A DNA stretch of 64,000 nucleotides from AWTP1-13 sp963775835 (GTDB lineage: Bacteria; Pseudomonadota; Alphaproteobacteria; Rhizobiales; Hyphomicrobiaceae). The notes below the pieces were generated by a model, which saw only the letters and a program-made list of their open reading frames with translations, was not told where the DNA came from and did no database searches. The stretch spans positions 62,001-126,000 of the forward strand of contig CAVZKV010000029.1 of the NCBI GenBank assembly GCA_963775835.1. The letters run 5' to 3'. Positions 1 through 10,270 of this stretch are shown here, piece by piece. Positions within the stretch are counted from its first letter, which is position 1. Every line of letters starts with the position of its first letter. The position numbers and the translations under genes are program-made.

Positions 1-1
1 G

Positions 2-630
2 GTCAACGGCGAGGGCTATCGCGAGATCCTCGGCATCGTCGAAGGGGCCAAGGAGGATAAGGCCGGCTGGCTGAGCTTTTTGAAGCACTTGAAGGATCGG
101 GGTCTTGCCGGCGTGCGGCTAATCATCAGCGATGCGTGCCTGGGGCTGGTGGAGGCCGCTGGTGAGGTGTTTGCGGACGCTCGCTGGCAAAGGTGCGTGG
201 TGCACTGGTACCGCAACGCGTTTGTGCACGTGCCGCGGGCCAAGATGGCGGAAGTTGCTTTGATGCTGAAGGCAATCCACGCGAGTGAGAGCCGGCAGGG
301 GGCCGAGGCGACCGCCGAGCGGGTGCGGGCCAGGCTCGAGGACATGAAGCTGTCCAAGCTGGCGGAGTGGATTGCCGCCACGGTTGGCGAGACGCTGAGC
401 TATCACGCTTTCCCGTCTGCGCATTGGCGACGCATTCGCACGAACAACGCGCTCGAGCGGCTGCTGCGCGAGATTGGCGGCGCACGCGGGTGGTGGGCGT
501 GTTCCCGGATGGGCAAAGTGCGCTCAACCTGGCAGCGGCTCGTCTGCGCTACGTTGCCGGCTCAGAATGGTCGACGCGACGCTATCTCAACATGGACCTG
601 CTCAGGGAGGCGGTTGATGCCGTGGCATGA
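2..630 (+). pseudogene. IS256-family (mutator-type) transposase, 5'-truncated by the window edge and frameshifted
   Basis: The reading frame is already open at base 2 and gives the C-terminal half of a DDE transposase of the IS256 group. Visible family features are the RLIISDACLGL segment with a catalytic-type Asp, the CVVHWYRN stretch, and the N-x-LERLLREI motif near base 470. Directly after LLREI the family sequence RRTRVVGVFPDG continues in the other forward frame, where two bases stand in place of a codon. A one-base deletion near base 477 therefore splits the gene, and the second part stops at 628-630. Transposase activity is not expected. The missing N-terminus lies outside the window, so the element's left end cannot be seen, and I found no convincing right inverted repeat after base 630. 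Confidence 0.85.
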
Positions 631-1063
631 CATGAGCGACGGCGACGCGCTCGCTCTGGTTCACCAGGAGGATGGCCGCCATCTCCACTCCGCCCCCCAT
701 CGCTCGCCAGATTGGGCGAGCGAGCGATGGTGGCTCCGGGAAGATGGCTTTGAGTTTCCTGGAACTCGCCAATTAGGAAATCGGCCTATCCGGCCGCGAG
801 CGTCACCAACCTCGAAAGTGCGAAAAACTCTGGACACCACCGACTTCCGGGCCTCAGTCGATCACCTGCATGGCCGGAATTGAAGGAGCAAGAGACCAAC
901 GCGCCGGCGCGCTGCAGGAGCACAAGCGTGCGACGGTCATCGGTTTTGGGGACCTATGTTGCAATGCGCGGTTTCGGCAGAAACTGGGGGGTACTTTCCC
1001 CGTGGCGTCGAGGCGCCCGGCATGCTCACAGTGTTGGTGGGCAACTGACGCATTCGCCTCCGT
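631..1063. other. Intergenic stretch with no supported gene
   Basis: About 430 bases between the IS256 remnant and the cyclase gene, which converges on it. Short open frames exist but none resembles a protein family I recognise. The right end of the IS element must lie in here, but I could not define an inverted repeat. Confidence 0.5.
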
Positions 1064-3016
1064 TCACTCAGGGATGCCTGCGAGCCGCATTCCCGCAATC
1101 TCGAGATTTTGTCCCTCGCGGTAGATTGGATTGGGCCAAGGCTCGCGCGCCAAGAACGCACTGACCGTCTCCTTGGGATAGCGGCGCAACATTTCCGCAG
1201 CTATTAATTTGGCCTCATCAATCTGTCCCGACAGTGCAAGAGCAGCCGCAAGAACTCGATAAGGATAGCGTAGGTTCGGATTGACCTGCACGCTGCGCCG
1301 CCCCCATTCTACAGCCTCATCGTAGCGCCGTTGATGAATGTAAGTGAGCGCCAGCTGGTAGTACCATAGTGCCAGCTGCGGATCGCGCGGGCTCAGCTGG
1401 ATCGCCTTGAGCGTGTACTCGGCAGCTTCGTTGGCCCGGCCAAGGAAGACCTTAATCTGACCTACGTAGTTGTGAGCAACCGCAAGATTGGGATCGATGG
1501 CAATCGCGCGCTCAAAAGCGGCCAAGGCTCCAGTAAGATCTTTTCGCAACCGTTTCAGCACGTAGCCGCGATGGTAAATAGCTATCGCATCGTCGGGCTT
1601 GACTGCGAGAGCCTTGTTCATAACGCGATGTAGCTCCTCGAGATGCTCTTCGCTCGAACTGGGATACCAGGTCGATTGCCATTGAACCAACATCGTTTGA
1701 GCGAGGCCGTTCAAGGCCGGTAGATGATCTGAACTAAGCCGCAGTGCCGCCTCGAACAGCTCACGGGCACGCTGCGTGCTCTCGCGGCTCGCCTGCTTGT
1801 TGAGCAACGCCGAGCCCCGCATGGTCAGATCGATGACTTCAGGATTGATCGGTCGTTCGCGAAGAGCGCGCTGGCTCTCTGCATCGATGAGCACGACGCG
1901 CAGCGCGGCGGCTATACGTTGCGTGACCTGGTCCTGCACCTTCGCGAGTTGTGCAACGTCTCCATTGAACCTGTCTGCCCACAGCTGCGACGCATTTGCG
2001 GCATCGACAAGTTGCGCGTTGATGCGCACAGAATCCGCCATCCGGCGCACGCTGCCTTGCAGCGCATAGCGCACCGACAATTCGCGACCGATCTGCCGAA
2101 CATCGATAGGCCTTCCCTTGTAGCTGAAGGCGGTGCTTGGCGCGATGACAAATGATCCGGGAATGCGCGACAAATCGGTGGTCAAATCTTCTGTAATCCC
2201 TTCAGCGAAATACTCTTGCTCCGGATCGCGAGAGGTGAACGGCAGCACCACGATGGATTGCGCTGGCGCACTCGGCAGAAGAGCCCTCGGTGCGGGGATG
2301 GGTGGGGACGACGGGCCAAACGAACGGGTTTGAATGGCAGCCGTTTCTCCTGATGGACCAAGATACTGCCATAGCGTCCACAGCACCGCCGTGCACAAGC
2401 ATCCCACAGCAAGCGCGGCCGCGTACCGGCGCCAAGACTTTTTAGGGATCTCCGATCGCGCGTCGTCTCGCGGCAGTCCTGCAATGATTTCAGGTCCTAG
2501 CGAATAAATTCGTATCGGGGTAGCAATGTTCTTGAGCGTCTGTTCTCCCCGATTTTGGAACGGGTAAGCGAGCTTCCCACGCACGTGCTCGTGCACCGTG
2601 GCGGAAATGCAAATGCCCCCGGGGTCCGCTAGAGGTTCGAGGCGACACGCAATGTTGACGCCGTCCCCGTGGACATCCTCGTCATTGGTGATCACGTCGC
2701 CAAGATTGATACCGATGCGCAATTGGATGCGCTGCATGTCGGCGAAATTGACGTTCCTCAGAGCCAAAGCTTGCTGCAGCGCGACGGCGCTAGCCACCGC
2801 CTCCACAGCGCTTGGGAACTCCACCAAAATGCCGTCGCCCTTGATCCTGACAATCCGTCCAGCGTGCGCCTTGAGCTCTGGCCGAACCACATCACGCAAT
2901 ACACTCCGCAGACGCCGCCATGTGCCCACCTCGTCCTGACCGGTGAGGCGGCTATAGCCAACCACGTCGGCAAACATGATTGCTTCTAGTCGGCGTTGCG
3001 CGTGCTTTTGCGACAC
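1064..3016 (-). CDS. Class III adenylate/guanylate cyclase with TolB-like and TPR domains
   Basis: A 650-residue protein. Residues 1-170 form a class III nucleotidyl cyclase domain: FADVVGYS carries one metal-binding Asp (D17) and IKGDGILVEF the other (D61), so it looks catalytically competent to make cAMP or cGMP. A single membrane segment lies near residues 195-217. After it comes a TolB-N-like domain (SIVVLPF, then FAEGITEDL, ending near QLWADRF), then several TPR repeats to the C-terminus (for example DAIAIYHRGYVLKRL and LAVAHNYVGQIKVFLG). The architecture is widespread in Rhizobiales, often in many paralogues, and the TPR half is presumed to sense or scaffold. The start at 3016 is chosen because the cyclase domain begins at residue 10. 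The gene stands alone between two IS remnants, so context gives no input signal. Confidence 0.9.
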   Translation of the reverse strand: MSQKHAQRRLEAIMFADVVGYSRLTGQDEVGTWRRLRSVLRDVVRPELKAHAGRIVRIKGDGILVEFPSAVEAVASAVALQQALALRNVNFADMQRIQLRIGINLGDVITNDEDVHGDGVNIACRLEPLADPGGICISATVHEHVRGKLAYPFQNRGEQTLKNIATPIRIYSLGPEIIAGLPRDDARSEIPKKSWRRYAAALAVGCLCTAVLWTLWQYLGPSGETAAIQTRSFGPSSPPIPAPRALLPSAPAQSIVVLPFTSRDPEQEYFAEGITEDLTTDLSRIPGSFVIAPSTAFSYKGRPIDVRQIGRELSVRYALQGSVRRMADSVRINAQLVDAANASQLWADRFNGDVAQLAKVQDQVTQRIAAALRVVLIDAESQRALRERPINPEVIDLTMRGSALLNKQASRESTQRARELFEAALRLSSDHLPALNGLAQTMLVQWQSTWYPSSSEEHLEELHRVMNKALAVKPDDAIAIYHRGYVLKRLRKDLTGALAAFERAIAIDPNLAVAHNYVGQIKVFLGRANEAAEYTLKAIQLSPRDPQLALWYYQLALTYIHQRRYDEAVEWGRRSVQVNPNLRYPYRVLAAALALSGQIDEAKLIAAEMLRRYPKETVSAFLAREPWPNPIYREGQNLEIAGMRLAGIPE

Positions 3017-3631
3017 GACGTTCCTCAGGGCCCAATTCAGGTACGTCGGTTGGTACGGCTAGATGCAGGCTAACGAACCAATTGCAGAATCCGTGAAGCT
3101 GCCTGTGTGTTGTGCGTGAAGGCAGCTCGATTCGCTGTCATCGAACTTGACCTGAGACGACAGATGCCAACATCGGGGTTGTTGCGGAGGTCCGAGTGTG
3201 GGCAACCCCGATCGATGGCATCCCCACTTAGGGGCCCGCGAGCGGAGTGGCAGCCCATAATCTTTGTCCGCCCCGATCAGATCAGGCGATTGGGTAGCCG
3301 TTGTTCGGTGAAGGCGCATTGGGGCCAGGATCGCGATAAGGACGGTGATTGCTCACCGCCCCCCGCGCAGACCCGGACAGGCCCAATTAAGTCCACATTC
3401 GCGTTCGCACCCGGATTCATGAAACGTGTACTCTACGGCGCGGTCGGCAGCGAGGTCGGTTTTGCGTTGGTGCTAGCGAGCCCGTAATTAAGTCTGACCG
3501 GAGGCCCTTCGAGCACCCGTAATTGTGGCTACGGCGAGCGTCAGCTTTTGGCTGGCGCCTGTCCGGGAGCACGGTGGATAGAGTTCATTTTGAGCAAGGG
3601 CTTCACGCCGAGCGCTTGAAGGAGGGCGCGA
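3017..3631. other. Intergenic stretch upstream of the IS110 element
   Basis: About 615 bases with no recognisable gene. A forward frame at 3107-3487 is open but its translation is rich in Arg, Pro and Cys and matches no family known to me, so I treat it as chance. The left boundary of the IS110 element must lie here; IS110 elements usually lack terminal inverted repeats. Confidence 0.5.
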
Positions 3632-4857
3632 ATGAAGACATTGCACAAAAGGTGCGCGGGTCTCGACGTGCACAAGAAGGAAGTGGTGGCCTGCCTTCGG
3701 CTGGTCATCCGTGGCAAGGCGACCTATGAGGTGCGTCGGTTTGCGACGACAACCCGAGGTCTGCTGGAGCTTGCGGATTGGCTGGAGCAGGCGGGTGCAC
3801 GCATGTGGCGATGGAGGCGACGGGCGTCTACTGGAAGCCGGTCTGGCACATGCTGGAAGGGCGCTTCCAACAGATCCTGGCCAATGCGGCGCATATCAAG
3901 GGTGTACCCGGGCGCAAGAGCGACATGAACGATGCGACTTGGATCGCCGATCTGCTGGCGCATGGCCTGATCCGGGCGAGCTTCGTGCCGCCACAGCCCA
4001 TCCAAGAACTGCGCGATCTGACGCGGACGAGGAAGCAACTCACCCGGGAGATCGTACAGCACACCCAGCGCGTCCAGGCGGTGCTCGAGGAAGCCAACGT
4101 CAAACTATCCTCGGTCATCACGGATATCTTGGGCGTTAGTGGGCGGCGCATTTTGCAGGCGATCGTCGCTGGCGAGACGGACCCTAAAAAACTATCCGAG
4201 TTCGGCGGCCCACGTCTGGCGGCGACGCGCGCAGAGCTTGCAGACGCCTTGCACGGACGCATTCGCTCTCATCATCGCTTTCTCATCGGTCAGCATTTAA
4301 AGACCATTGAGCAGCTGGAAGAGACGATTGCGGCCTTCGACGCGCGGATCGAGGCCGCGCTCGAGCCCTTTCGTGACGCCGTTGAACGACTGAAGGAGGT
4401 TCCGGGTCTGAGCGGGACCTCGGCCCAGATCCTCATCGCCGAGATCGGCACAGACATGAGGCAGTTCCCAACAGCTGGTCATCTCCTGTCCTGGGCGGGT
4501 CTCATTCCGCGCCTTGACGAGAGTGCCGGCAAGCGGCGCTCGACCCGCGTCAGAAAGGGTGCTCCATGGCTGAAGCCTGTGCTGGTGCAGTGTGCCTGGG
4601 CCGCGGCTCGCAAGAAGAACAGCTACTTTGAGGCTCAGTTTCTGCGGCTAAAAGCACGCTGTGGCCCCAAAAAAGCTGTTGTCGCCGTCGCGGCCTCCAT
4701 CCTGACCACCGCCTACCATATGTTGGCCGACGGCACTTGCTACCAGGATCTCGGCGCCGACCATTTCGCCCGCCGAAACCCAGCCCGTGCCGCAGCCAAG
4801 CTCGCCAACCGTATCCGCAATCTCGGCTTCGACGTTGAGATCAGGCCAGCGGCATGA
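3632..4857 (+). pseudogene. IS110-family transposase (DEDD), frameshifted near the N-terminus
   Basis: The first part (from ATG 3632) starts MKTLHKRCAGLDVHKKEV, carrying the first catalytic Asp of the RuvC-like DEDD domain. The second part, in another frame, carries VAMEATGVYW (Glu) and GRKSDMNDATWIADLL (Asp pair), then the C-terminal Transposase_20 domain with VPGLSGTSAQILIAEIG and GHLLSWAGLIP, which holds the conserved Ser. The family sequence EQAGCTHVAMEATG is restored if one base is added near 3795, so a one-base deletion separates the frames. All other family landmarks and the stop at 4855-4857 are in place, so the copy is recent or the indel is a sequencing error. Total length of about 408 residues fits the family. 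Confidence 0.88.
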
Positions 4858-5477
4858 CACAACCCCAGGTCACGCAGGTTTCTGGATAGGCATCCGGTTC
4901 TTGCCTCGAGTGTTTGACGGCAAAACGCACATGTGGCCAAGGATGAAAGTTACGAGGCTGAGGGAGCCAATCGCCCGCCAGTCTCGGCATCCGTTCCCAC
5001 GGGAACCGGTCTTTCTGGCTACGCCGCCGAAGCGTGCGGTGCCAGAGCCGTATCACGTAGCGGCGGAAAGCACTGATGCTCGCGCGGTTCGTGGGAACCG
5101 CGTGATAGGCAAAGTACCCCTGACCTGCTCGGGAATCGGCTGAAGCGGCTTTCCTGGAGCAACCGAGGTCGTAGCGCGCGCTGGCGTTCCCCATCGACAG
5201 GCTTCCCGAAATCAGCGCAGACATCCTGTTGGGCAAAGATCTCTGCATCGTCTGGCTCTTTTAGTATGGTGCAAAATTAACCCCCGAGCTGCCAGGCGTT
5301 CGGGTCCTTGAGCTGGCGGAGAGCAATCTCCGTTCCTACCGCGACCGTCGTCAGGCGCGCAACCACCCAAGGGCAGGGACCGCTCGACATCGAGCTGGTC
5401 GCGGCGCATCTGGAAGCCTCGGAGACGCGCAATCCGCGCCGATAGACTGCGGCTGCTCAGTCGGGACGGGCTCACAA
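4858..5477. other. Intergenic stretch downstream of the IS110 element
   Basis: About 620 bases with no gene I can support. A 264-base reverse frame at 5212-5475 is open, but its composition is uninformative. Bases 5316-5345 read on the reverse strand resemble 3338-3370 on the forward strand (a run around GATTGCTC-CCGCC), a weak inverted similarity bracketing the IS110 copy. Confidence 0.4.
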
Positions 5478-6650
5478 CTATGGCTCTACATAGGGCGCTT
5501 CAGTCCCCAGCTTGCGTAGGTCGGGGTCGGTGCTATCGAACGCGATCCAGCGGCTCAGGAGGCCAAACAGACCGTTCACGGGTCTGCGATGGTGGCGAAA
5601 GTAGATCCAAGAGCGGTGAAGCTTGCACCCCAGTCTCGCTTTGGTGAGATATGTCGTTTCACCGGCGTGCAACTCAGGAATGCCGCGCTCGACGCATAGG
5701 CGCACCTGCGTCATCCAGTTCATGAAGAAAACGCCATGAACGGGGCCATCTGGATACCGCATGCCAGTGTACTTCTCAATAAGCCGACCTGGCTCGATCA
5801 AGACGAGCGCAAAGCCAATAAGAGCGTCGCCCCTCCAATACAGCAATAGCTTGGCTCTCTCGCCGAGGTGGGACAACACATGCCGAAAGTAACTCGTCGA
5901 AACTTCGGCAAAGACATCGTAATTAGTCATTGCGCGTCGTCGGGTGGCCTCCCGCAAAGCAAAGATTTCCTCCTCGACGCCTTCAACGGAGCCGCGAACT
6001 TCAACGCGCAATTGCTTCGCACGCTTCATTTTGCGCCGGATGTTGCTGCGCATGTTGGCCGATAGGCTCGCAATGTAGGCTTCGTCGGAATTTGGGACTG
6101 AGAGCGTGGCGATCGGGAGCGCGGCAACTCGTGCATAGCCTCGCCGCTGCAAGACCTCGTGCGACCAATGGCTGTCGCGATCGCTCACATTCTTGAGGAA
6201 TGTCATGCCAATTCCCGAAAGTGCCGCCTGCCGCTCCAGTCCATCGAGTAGCATTTCGAGCGCTAGCTTGCGCTGTGATGCGTTCAATGCAGGATCGATC
6301 GCCAGGGATAGGTCATCTGAGTGCGGTGAGCCGGCGCCCATTACCGCAATGTTTATCAGCCGGGGGAACCGGCGCCCGACCCAGTCCGCAAGGTTGCGCG
6401 AACGGCCCTCCAGCATCATGTCGAGGCGAAAGTTGGTGCGAAACGCGGGCGCACCCGCCACAAGGGTCTCGCCATCCAAAACTCCAACCGCCGAAAACTC
6501 AAACATGGATGGAGGTGCATTCTCGCAGGCAAGATAGTAGTCGAAACCCTCGCTGGCGGCGCCGAAGATCTTATCCCACGCCCTGCGGTCGATAGCTGCG
6601 ATACTGGGCAGGATCCGAGCCGTCAACTGACGAAAAGCTGGCGAGTCCAT
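5478..6650 (-). CDS. BioF2-like GNAT acetyltransferase/aminoacyltransferase-type protein
   Basis: About 390 residues from ATG 6650 (MDSPAFRQLTARIL). The open frame extends 52 codons further upstream, but that extension has no family-like character, so I chose the internal ATG. The C-terminal half resembles the BioF2-like/peptidoglycan-bridge acyltransferase fold: a basic helix NIRRKMKRAKQL near residue 185, then a second GNAT-like half with LLLYWRGDALIGFALVL, EKYTGMRY and FFMNWMTQVRLC, and the closing LGCKLHRSWIYFRHHRR. Proteins of this group are often called GNAT N-acetyltransferases in polysaccharide or peptidoglycan loci. The substrate is unknown, and there is no operon partner: neighbours are IS debris. 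Confidence 0.72.
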   Translation of the reverse strand: MDSPAFRQLTARILPSIAAIDRRAWDKIFGAASEGFDYYLACENAPPSMFEFSAVGVLDGETLVAGAPAFRTNFRLDMMLEGRSRNLADWVGRRFPRLINIAVMGAGSPHSDDLSLAIDPALNASQRKLALEMLLDGLERQAALSGIGMTFLKNVSDRDSHWSHEVLQRRGYARVAALPIATLSVPNSDEAYIASLSANMRSNIRRKMKRAKQLRVEVRGSVEGVEEEIFALREATRRRAMTNYDVFAEVSTSYFRHVLSHLGERAKLLLYWRGDALIGFALVLIEPGRLIEKYTGMRYPDGPVHGVFFMNWMTQVRLCVERGIPELHAGETTYLTKARLGCKLHRSWIYFRHHRRPVNGLFGLLSRWIAFDSTDPDLRKLGTEAPYVEP

Positions 6651-7459
6651 CACTCTAATCTGTAGTCTTAACTGTTCTCGGCGTCTCCCCAAAATATAGG
6701 ACGAAAATGTTCCGTCGAAAGGTTCGAGCCGCCCATCATTTCGTGGCGTGGTTAGCATTGCTCGGGCCCGACCAAGCCTGGTACAAGGCGAACAATATCC
6801 TCCCAAGGGAAGAAGGTGGCGGAGCCGCGGGCACGCTCGTTGTAACGCACGATCGGGCCGATGGCTGCATTGATTCCGCCGCGATCGCGAAGCTGATCGG
6901 GGAGCTATTCGGCTGATCGAGTAAGCCTCTTGAGCAGGACGGCGCTATCAGCGGCGCGCCGATCCTGTAGGTGATTGCCTCGGTTGCGTGCGTGACCGGC
7001 CTGCGCAAGCCTGCCCAATGTTCGATGGTGCGCTTCCCGAGTCCATTCCAAAGGGCAGACGCGCCCGAGCCCAGCGTCTGCAAGACCGCTGACACGAACC
7101 TTGCTCGCTCCAGGTCCAAACCTGGCCGACTAGTGCCAGGTGACACGAGCCCTCGGCATGGTGGCTCCCGCCCAAGCAACTGGCGAGCGCTACGCCGTAA
7201 CCTCAAGGGCCGAATGACGTAAGGTGAGAAGTGTGACCTAAAGCCGACTTCTGTTGTTGAGTAGCGGTGCCGGTTAGCGGAAGCCGTTAAGAAGACGGGC
7301 CAGAATAGGCCTCGCGGTATTCGGGCTGTTTTTTGGCAGTCGCCCCGTTTTTAGGGACTGACAAAAGTCGTAGTCCGGGCAGAGACACCATCGCCAGTCC
7401 GCGCAGACGCGCGACCGCGGCAAGAGTTGCACACCGTTCGTTTTGGAAGGGCGCGAAAC
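6651..7459. other. Gene-poor stretch, no supported gene
   Basis: About 800 bases. Overlapping open frames at 6707-6916 (forward) and 6736-7206 (reverse) are short and unlike any family known to me. It continues the degraded, low-coding character of the region from 3 to 12 kb. Confidence 0.4.
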
Positions 7460-8077
7460 TTAGCAAAACTTAGCATTGGGCCCTAGTGTCCCGCGGAAAC
7501 TACCCATGAGAATTCTCATCGCCGTGGGTTCCTCACACCGGACCATCGAGCGCAACTGGCGGTCGCCTTTCCACGGCCTCTGAAAGCCACCGCGCAGCCC
7601 GTGACGCTGGCCGTTCGAGGTTGGCCCTCCCAAGGCGGATGGCCACCTGTGGCCCGCTATGGGGCTTTCTTGCGAGGACCAATGGTTGCAGCATCCAAGT
7701 GCCGCTTCTTTGCTAACCGCGGCGACCCAAAACTCACCCGGAGCCACCCGCGCGGCTCTCTCGTCATCGCCGCCGGCCGCGGCATAGGCAGCCGCCAGCT
7801 TGGTGCGCATTGCAGGGTCTCTCCAGTTCACCTTCTGGGTCCGCTTGGCATCGATGGGCCTCGGTTGGACAATCGGATGACGCGCCTTGGCCTCGCCCAG
7901 GGCCTCAGCTCTGAAGTGGCAGCGCATGGCGGTTTGTCGGTGGCCGGGATCACGGCCACCAAAGGCAGCTAAAAACGCATCGCTGCGCACGTACGCTCGG
8001 ATGCCTTCATCGCCATTGCGCGCCAGCCGCATTAATTTCCCGGTGAGCACCCGCAAGCAGCCTCTAGATGTTGTCAT
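7460..8077 (-). pseudogene. Possible relic of a small rhizobial hypothetical protein (low confidence)
   Basis: A 205-codon reverse frame. Its central part, WRDPAMRTKLAAAYAAAG followed by GDDERAARV, looks like a short helical protein of unknown function that I recall from Bradyrhizobium-type genomes, where a helix-turn-helix-like tail follows. Here the tail is not recognisable and the rest of the frame reads like non-coding translation. I therefore treat it as a decayed copy or a chance frame holding a remnant, and assign no function. Confidence 0.25.
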
Positions 8078-8356
8078 CTCAGCGGATCTTGCGCGTGAGT
8101 ATTGCGGGAATTTTCGACATTGTGGCGAGTGACGACAATCAAGGCGCTTGGCTCCTGCGACACGCGCTGCGGTTCGCAGGCGTCAGGCACGCGAATTTTC
8201 AGGAGTCTCCCTGATACCAGCACGTTCTCTTCCGCAGCAAACACTGACCATCGACCTCGTGGCAATTGCCGCCATTGCGTGGTCATTCAACATTCGCGGT
8301 CTGGGCCGGGATCAGCTAGCGCGCAAACGTCAACCGTAGCGTTCAAGGAGCAGAAC

Positions 8357-8765
8357 ATGAACAAGATGGCATCGTTTCTAGCAATAGCGCTCAGCGGCGT
8401 ACTAGCGTTTAGCGGCGCTAATGCAGGGACCGGGAAAAGCGACGACGTTGATGACCAAGGACTTTCCGATTTTCCAGGAAAGGAAGGCATGGTGGAGATC
8501 GTCGAATTCGCTCCCGGCGAGGTCTCACAGCCACATCGACATAACGCAGATCTCTTTGTGTACGTGCTGGAAGGAAGCATCATTACTCAGTGAAGGGTGG
8601 TAACCTCCAGACAGTTCACGCTGGCGAGGTCTTTTTAAATCACCCACGGATGTACACAGCGTGAGTCGCAATGCCAGTGAGACGCAACCCGCAAAACTGC
8701 TCGTCTTTTATGTAAAAGTGAAAGGTGCTCCGCCGACTGTGCTTCTAAGGGATGGGGAGAAGTAA
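8357..8765 (+). pseudogene. Secreted cupin-domain protein, broken by two frameshifts
   Basis: ATG 8357 is preceded by AAGGAG at 8345-8350 with good spacing. Residues 1-23 are a signal peptide (hydrophobic core SFLAIALSGVLAF, cleavage after ANA). The cupin metal-binding motif follows: PGEVSQPHRHNADLFVYVLEG, with two His plus a Glu. The frame stops at 8591-8593 just after ITQ, but family sequence resumes one frame over (KGGNLQTVHAGEVFLNHP) and, after a second shift near 8662, continues as SRNASETQPAKLLVFYVK to a stop at 8763-8765. Two one-base deletions restore a full-length small cupin of about 135 residues. Related exported cupins have no agreed function. Confidence 0.75.
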
Positions 8766-8923
8766 TGCCTCTCCTGCACACTGACCTACATCGACATGGC
8801 CAAGTATGCGCAGAGCTTCACTGCTGCAGCCCGCCCGAACGCGGCGACTGAGATGGCGCGAAATCGTGCGCTTCATCGCCGTAGAGAGACCCCTGCGGCC
8901 CGCCAATGTCATCGCTTTCGCTC

Positions 8924-9036
8924 ATGATCCGGATGCTGATCCTCGGCTACGTGTTCGCCGTCCACTCGAACGGCTGCTGTGCCGCGAGGTACAGGTGAAC
9001 CGAGACGGCCCTCTCGGCCTCGCCGACAATCTGACG
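8924..9036 (+). mobile_element. IS5/IS1182-like transposase scrap
   Basis: Fragments of the conserved N-terminal region of IS5-group transposases appear in two frames. MIRMLILGYVFAVHS is in one; LLCREVQVN followed by a degenerate stretch ending GLADNLT is in the other. In intact relatives these are contiguous (MIRMLIVGYVFAIRSERLLC, then REVQVNLAYRWFC). Only about 110 bases remain, so this is debris of an old insertion. Confidence 0.45.
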
Positions 9037-9158
9037 CGCGTCATGAACATCCATCGGCATCAAGCGCGGATCGCGGCGATCAGGGCTTGACGCGGCCTCG
9101 CCTCAGGCGCCGCGTGGCCTCCACGGGCGCCCAGGTCGGCCGGATCGCGGTCGCGCGC

Positions 9159-9740
9159 TCAGTCGATAATAAAGACGACGCCCGTTGGCTCGCCCAGGGC
9201 CTCCACCGTTCGTTCGGCAGCTCGGTCGACGTGAACCCGAGGTTCCTCGGGTGGTTGCTGCTCGTTATAGGTGCCGGGCCCGTAGAGCTGTCCATAGCGC
9301 AGCACAACACCGCCCTCGGCGAGAACGTAACGCTCCAGTTCTGCGACAGCCCGGGCATCGGGCCCATCAGGTAATTGCCAGGCGACGCTTTGAGCCAGGA
9401 TTTTCGGCGACCCGCTCCGCCGCGCGGCCTCGATCAGATTCCGGGTTCCCTCGGTTCGGATACGAGCATTCAGATCTGCCAGTTTACTGATCTGCGCCGC
9501 ATCATCCGGCAGATCGGTCAGCTCGTTCAGCACGACGTCCGGTTTGAAGTCACTGACCGCCTGGATAAGTGCCTCCCGGTCGAAGACATCACAAAGAATC
9601 GGTTCGGCACCGAGGTGGCTCAGTAACTCCGTTTTGCTGGGTGAGCGCGTCAGTCCGCCGACTACGTGTCCGGCCTGAACCAACCGGGGAATCAACCGCT
9701 GCCCGATCACGCCGGAGGCGCCGGCAAGAAATATTCTCAT
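9159..9740 (-). CDS. NAD(P)-dependent epimerase/dehydratase-family protein
   Basis: A 193-residue extended-SDR-like protein. The Rossmann nucleotide motif GASGVIG lies at residues 8-14. The body follows the pattern of small NAD-dependent epimerases: VDVVLNELTDLPDD-type region, NLIEAARRSGS, LAQSVAWQLPDG, and a C-terminal PRVHVDRAAERTVEAL substrate-side segment. A classical YxxxK catalytic pair is not evident, as in many short atypical members, so the reaction is not predictable. The gene stands alone in a gene-poor area. The start at 9740 places the Rossmann motif right at the N-terminus, as expected. Confidence 0.8.
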   Translation of the reverse strand: MRIFLAGASGVIGQRLIPRLVQAGHVVGGLTRSPSKTELLSHLGAEPILCDVFDREALIQAVSDFKPDVVLNELTDLPDDAAQISKLADLNARIRTEGTRNLIEAARRSGSPKILAQSVAWQLPDGPDARAVAELERYVLAEGGVVLRYGQLYGPGTYNEQQPPEEPRVHVDRAAERTVEALGEPTGVVFIID

Positions 9741-10243
9741 AGCACACCCTCGTCATGCCGGCCTCAGCGTGTGATCGCGATCGGCCCGCCGATCTATCGC
9801 TCCCAAACCATAAGCGACGCCCAAGGGATAGATCGCCGTCCGCTGACAACATTGCGCCATTGAATGGGGGAAAAAAGCCGCACTAACCCTGATTTTGGCA
9901 TGCGAAACCCGAGAGACAAATAGATACTGGTAAGTATCGGTTTCACCCTCCTGTATAGGTAAGAGCACCAAGGCCTGTCCGGGCGTGAACGCTCCCCCCT
10001 TACTCTGCAGCCAACTCGCGCGGTTTTTCCGGACACACCGCAGGTTGAAATCCCTTGGGCAAGGTCGCCTCCTGAGCGGTACCCGCCGGAGAACATCGCT
10101 GACCATTTGCGCCCCAGGGAGGGTAATTCTGCGGCGCGTGATTATCCCCCCCTCTCCCCTGTGGAGCCCGCGCCCCCCGGTGCCGCGAATCTCCATACCT
10201 TTCGGCCCGAAGTGGTGTGCCTGAGAGGTTTGCCATGGGCGAT
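9741..10243. other. Gene-poor stretch ending in a forward terminator
   Basis: About 500 bases between the epimerase gene and a strong forward-strand hairpin. Reverse frames at 9753-10196 and 10000-10293 are open but do not look like known proteins. If the terminator at 10244 is used, a short forward transcript should come from this stretch. Confidence 0.4.
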
Positions 10244-10270
10244 CCGGGCGTCCCAGAGCCCGGTTTTTTT
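10244..10270 (+). terminator. Rho-independent terminator, forward strand
   Basis: Perfect 6-bp stem CCGGGC / GCCCGG (10244-10249 and 10258-10263) with an 8-base loop, followed directly by seven T residues at 10264-10270. The T-tract is on the forward strand, so it would stop rightward transcription. It abuts the stop codon of the leftward zeta-toxin gene, but it lacks a T-tract in that direction. Confidence 0.7.

Noticed and set aside
3107..3487. A 126-codon forward open frame upstream of the IS110 copy
   Set aside because: Composition is like chance high-GC translation and there is no recognisable domain or good ribosome-binding site.
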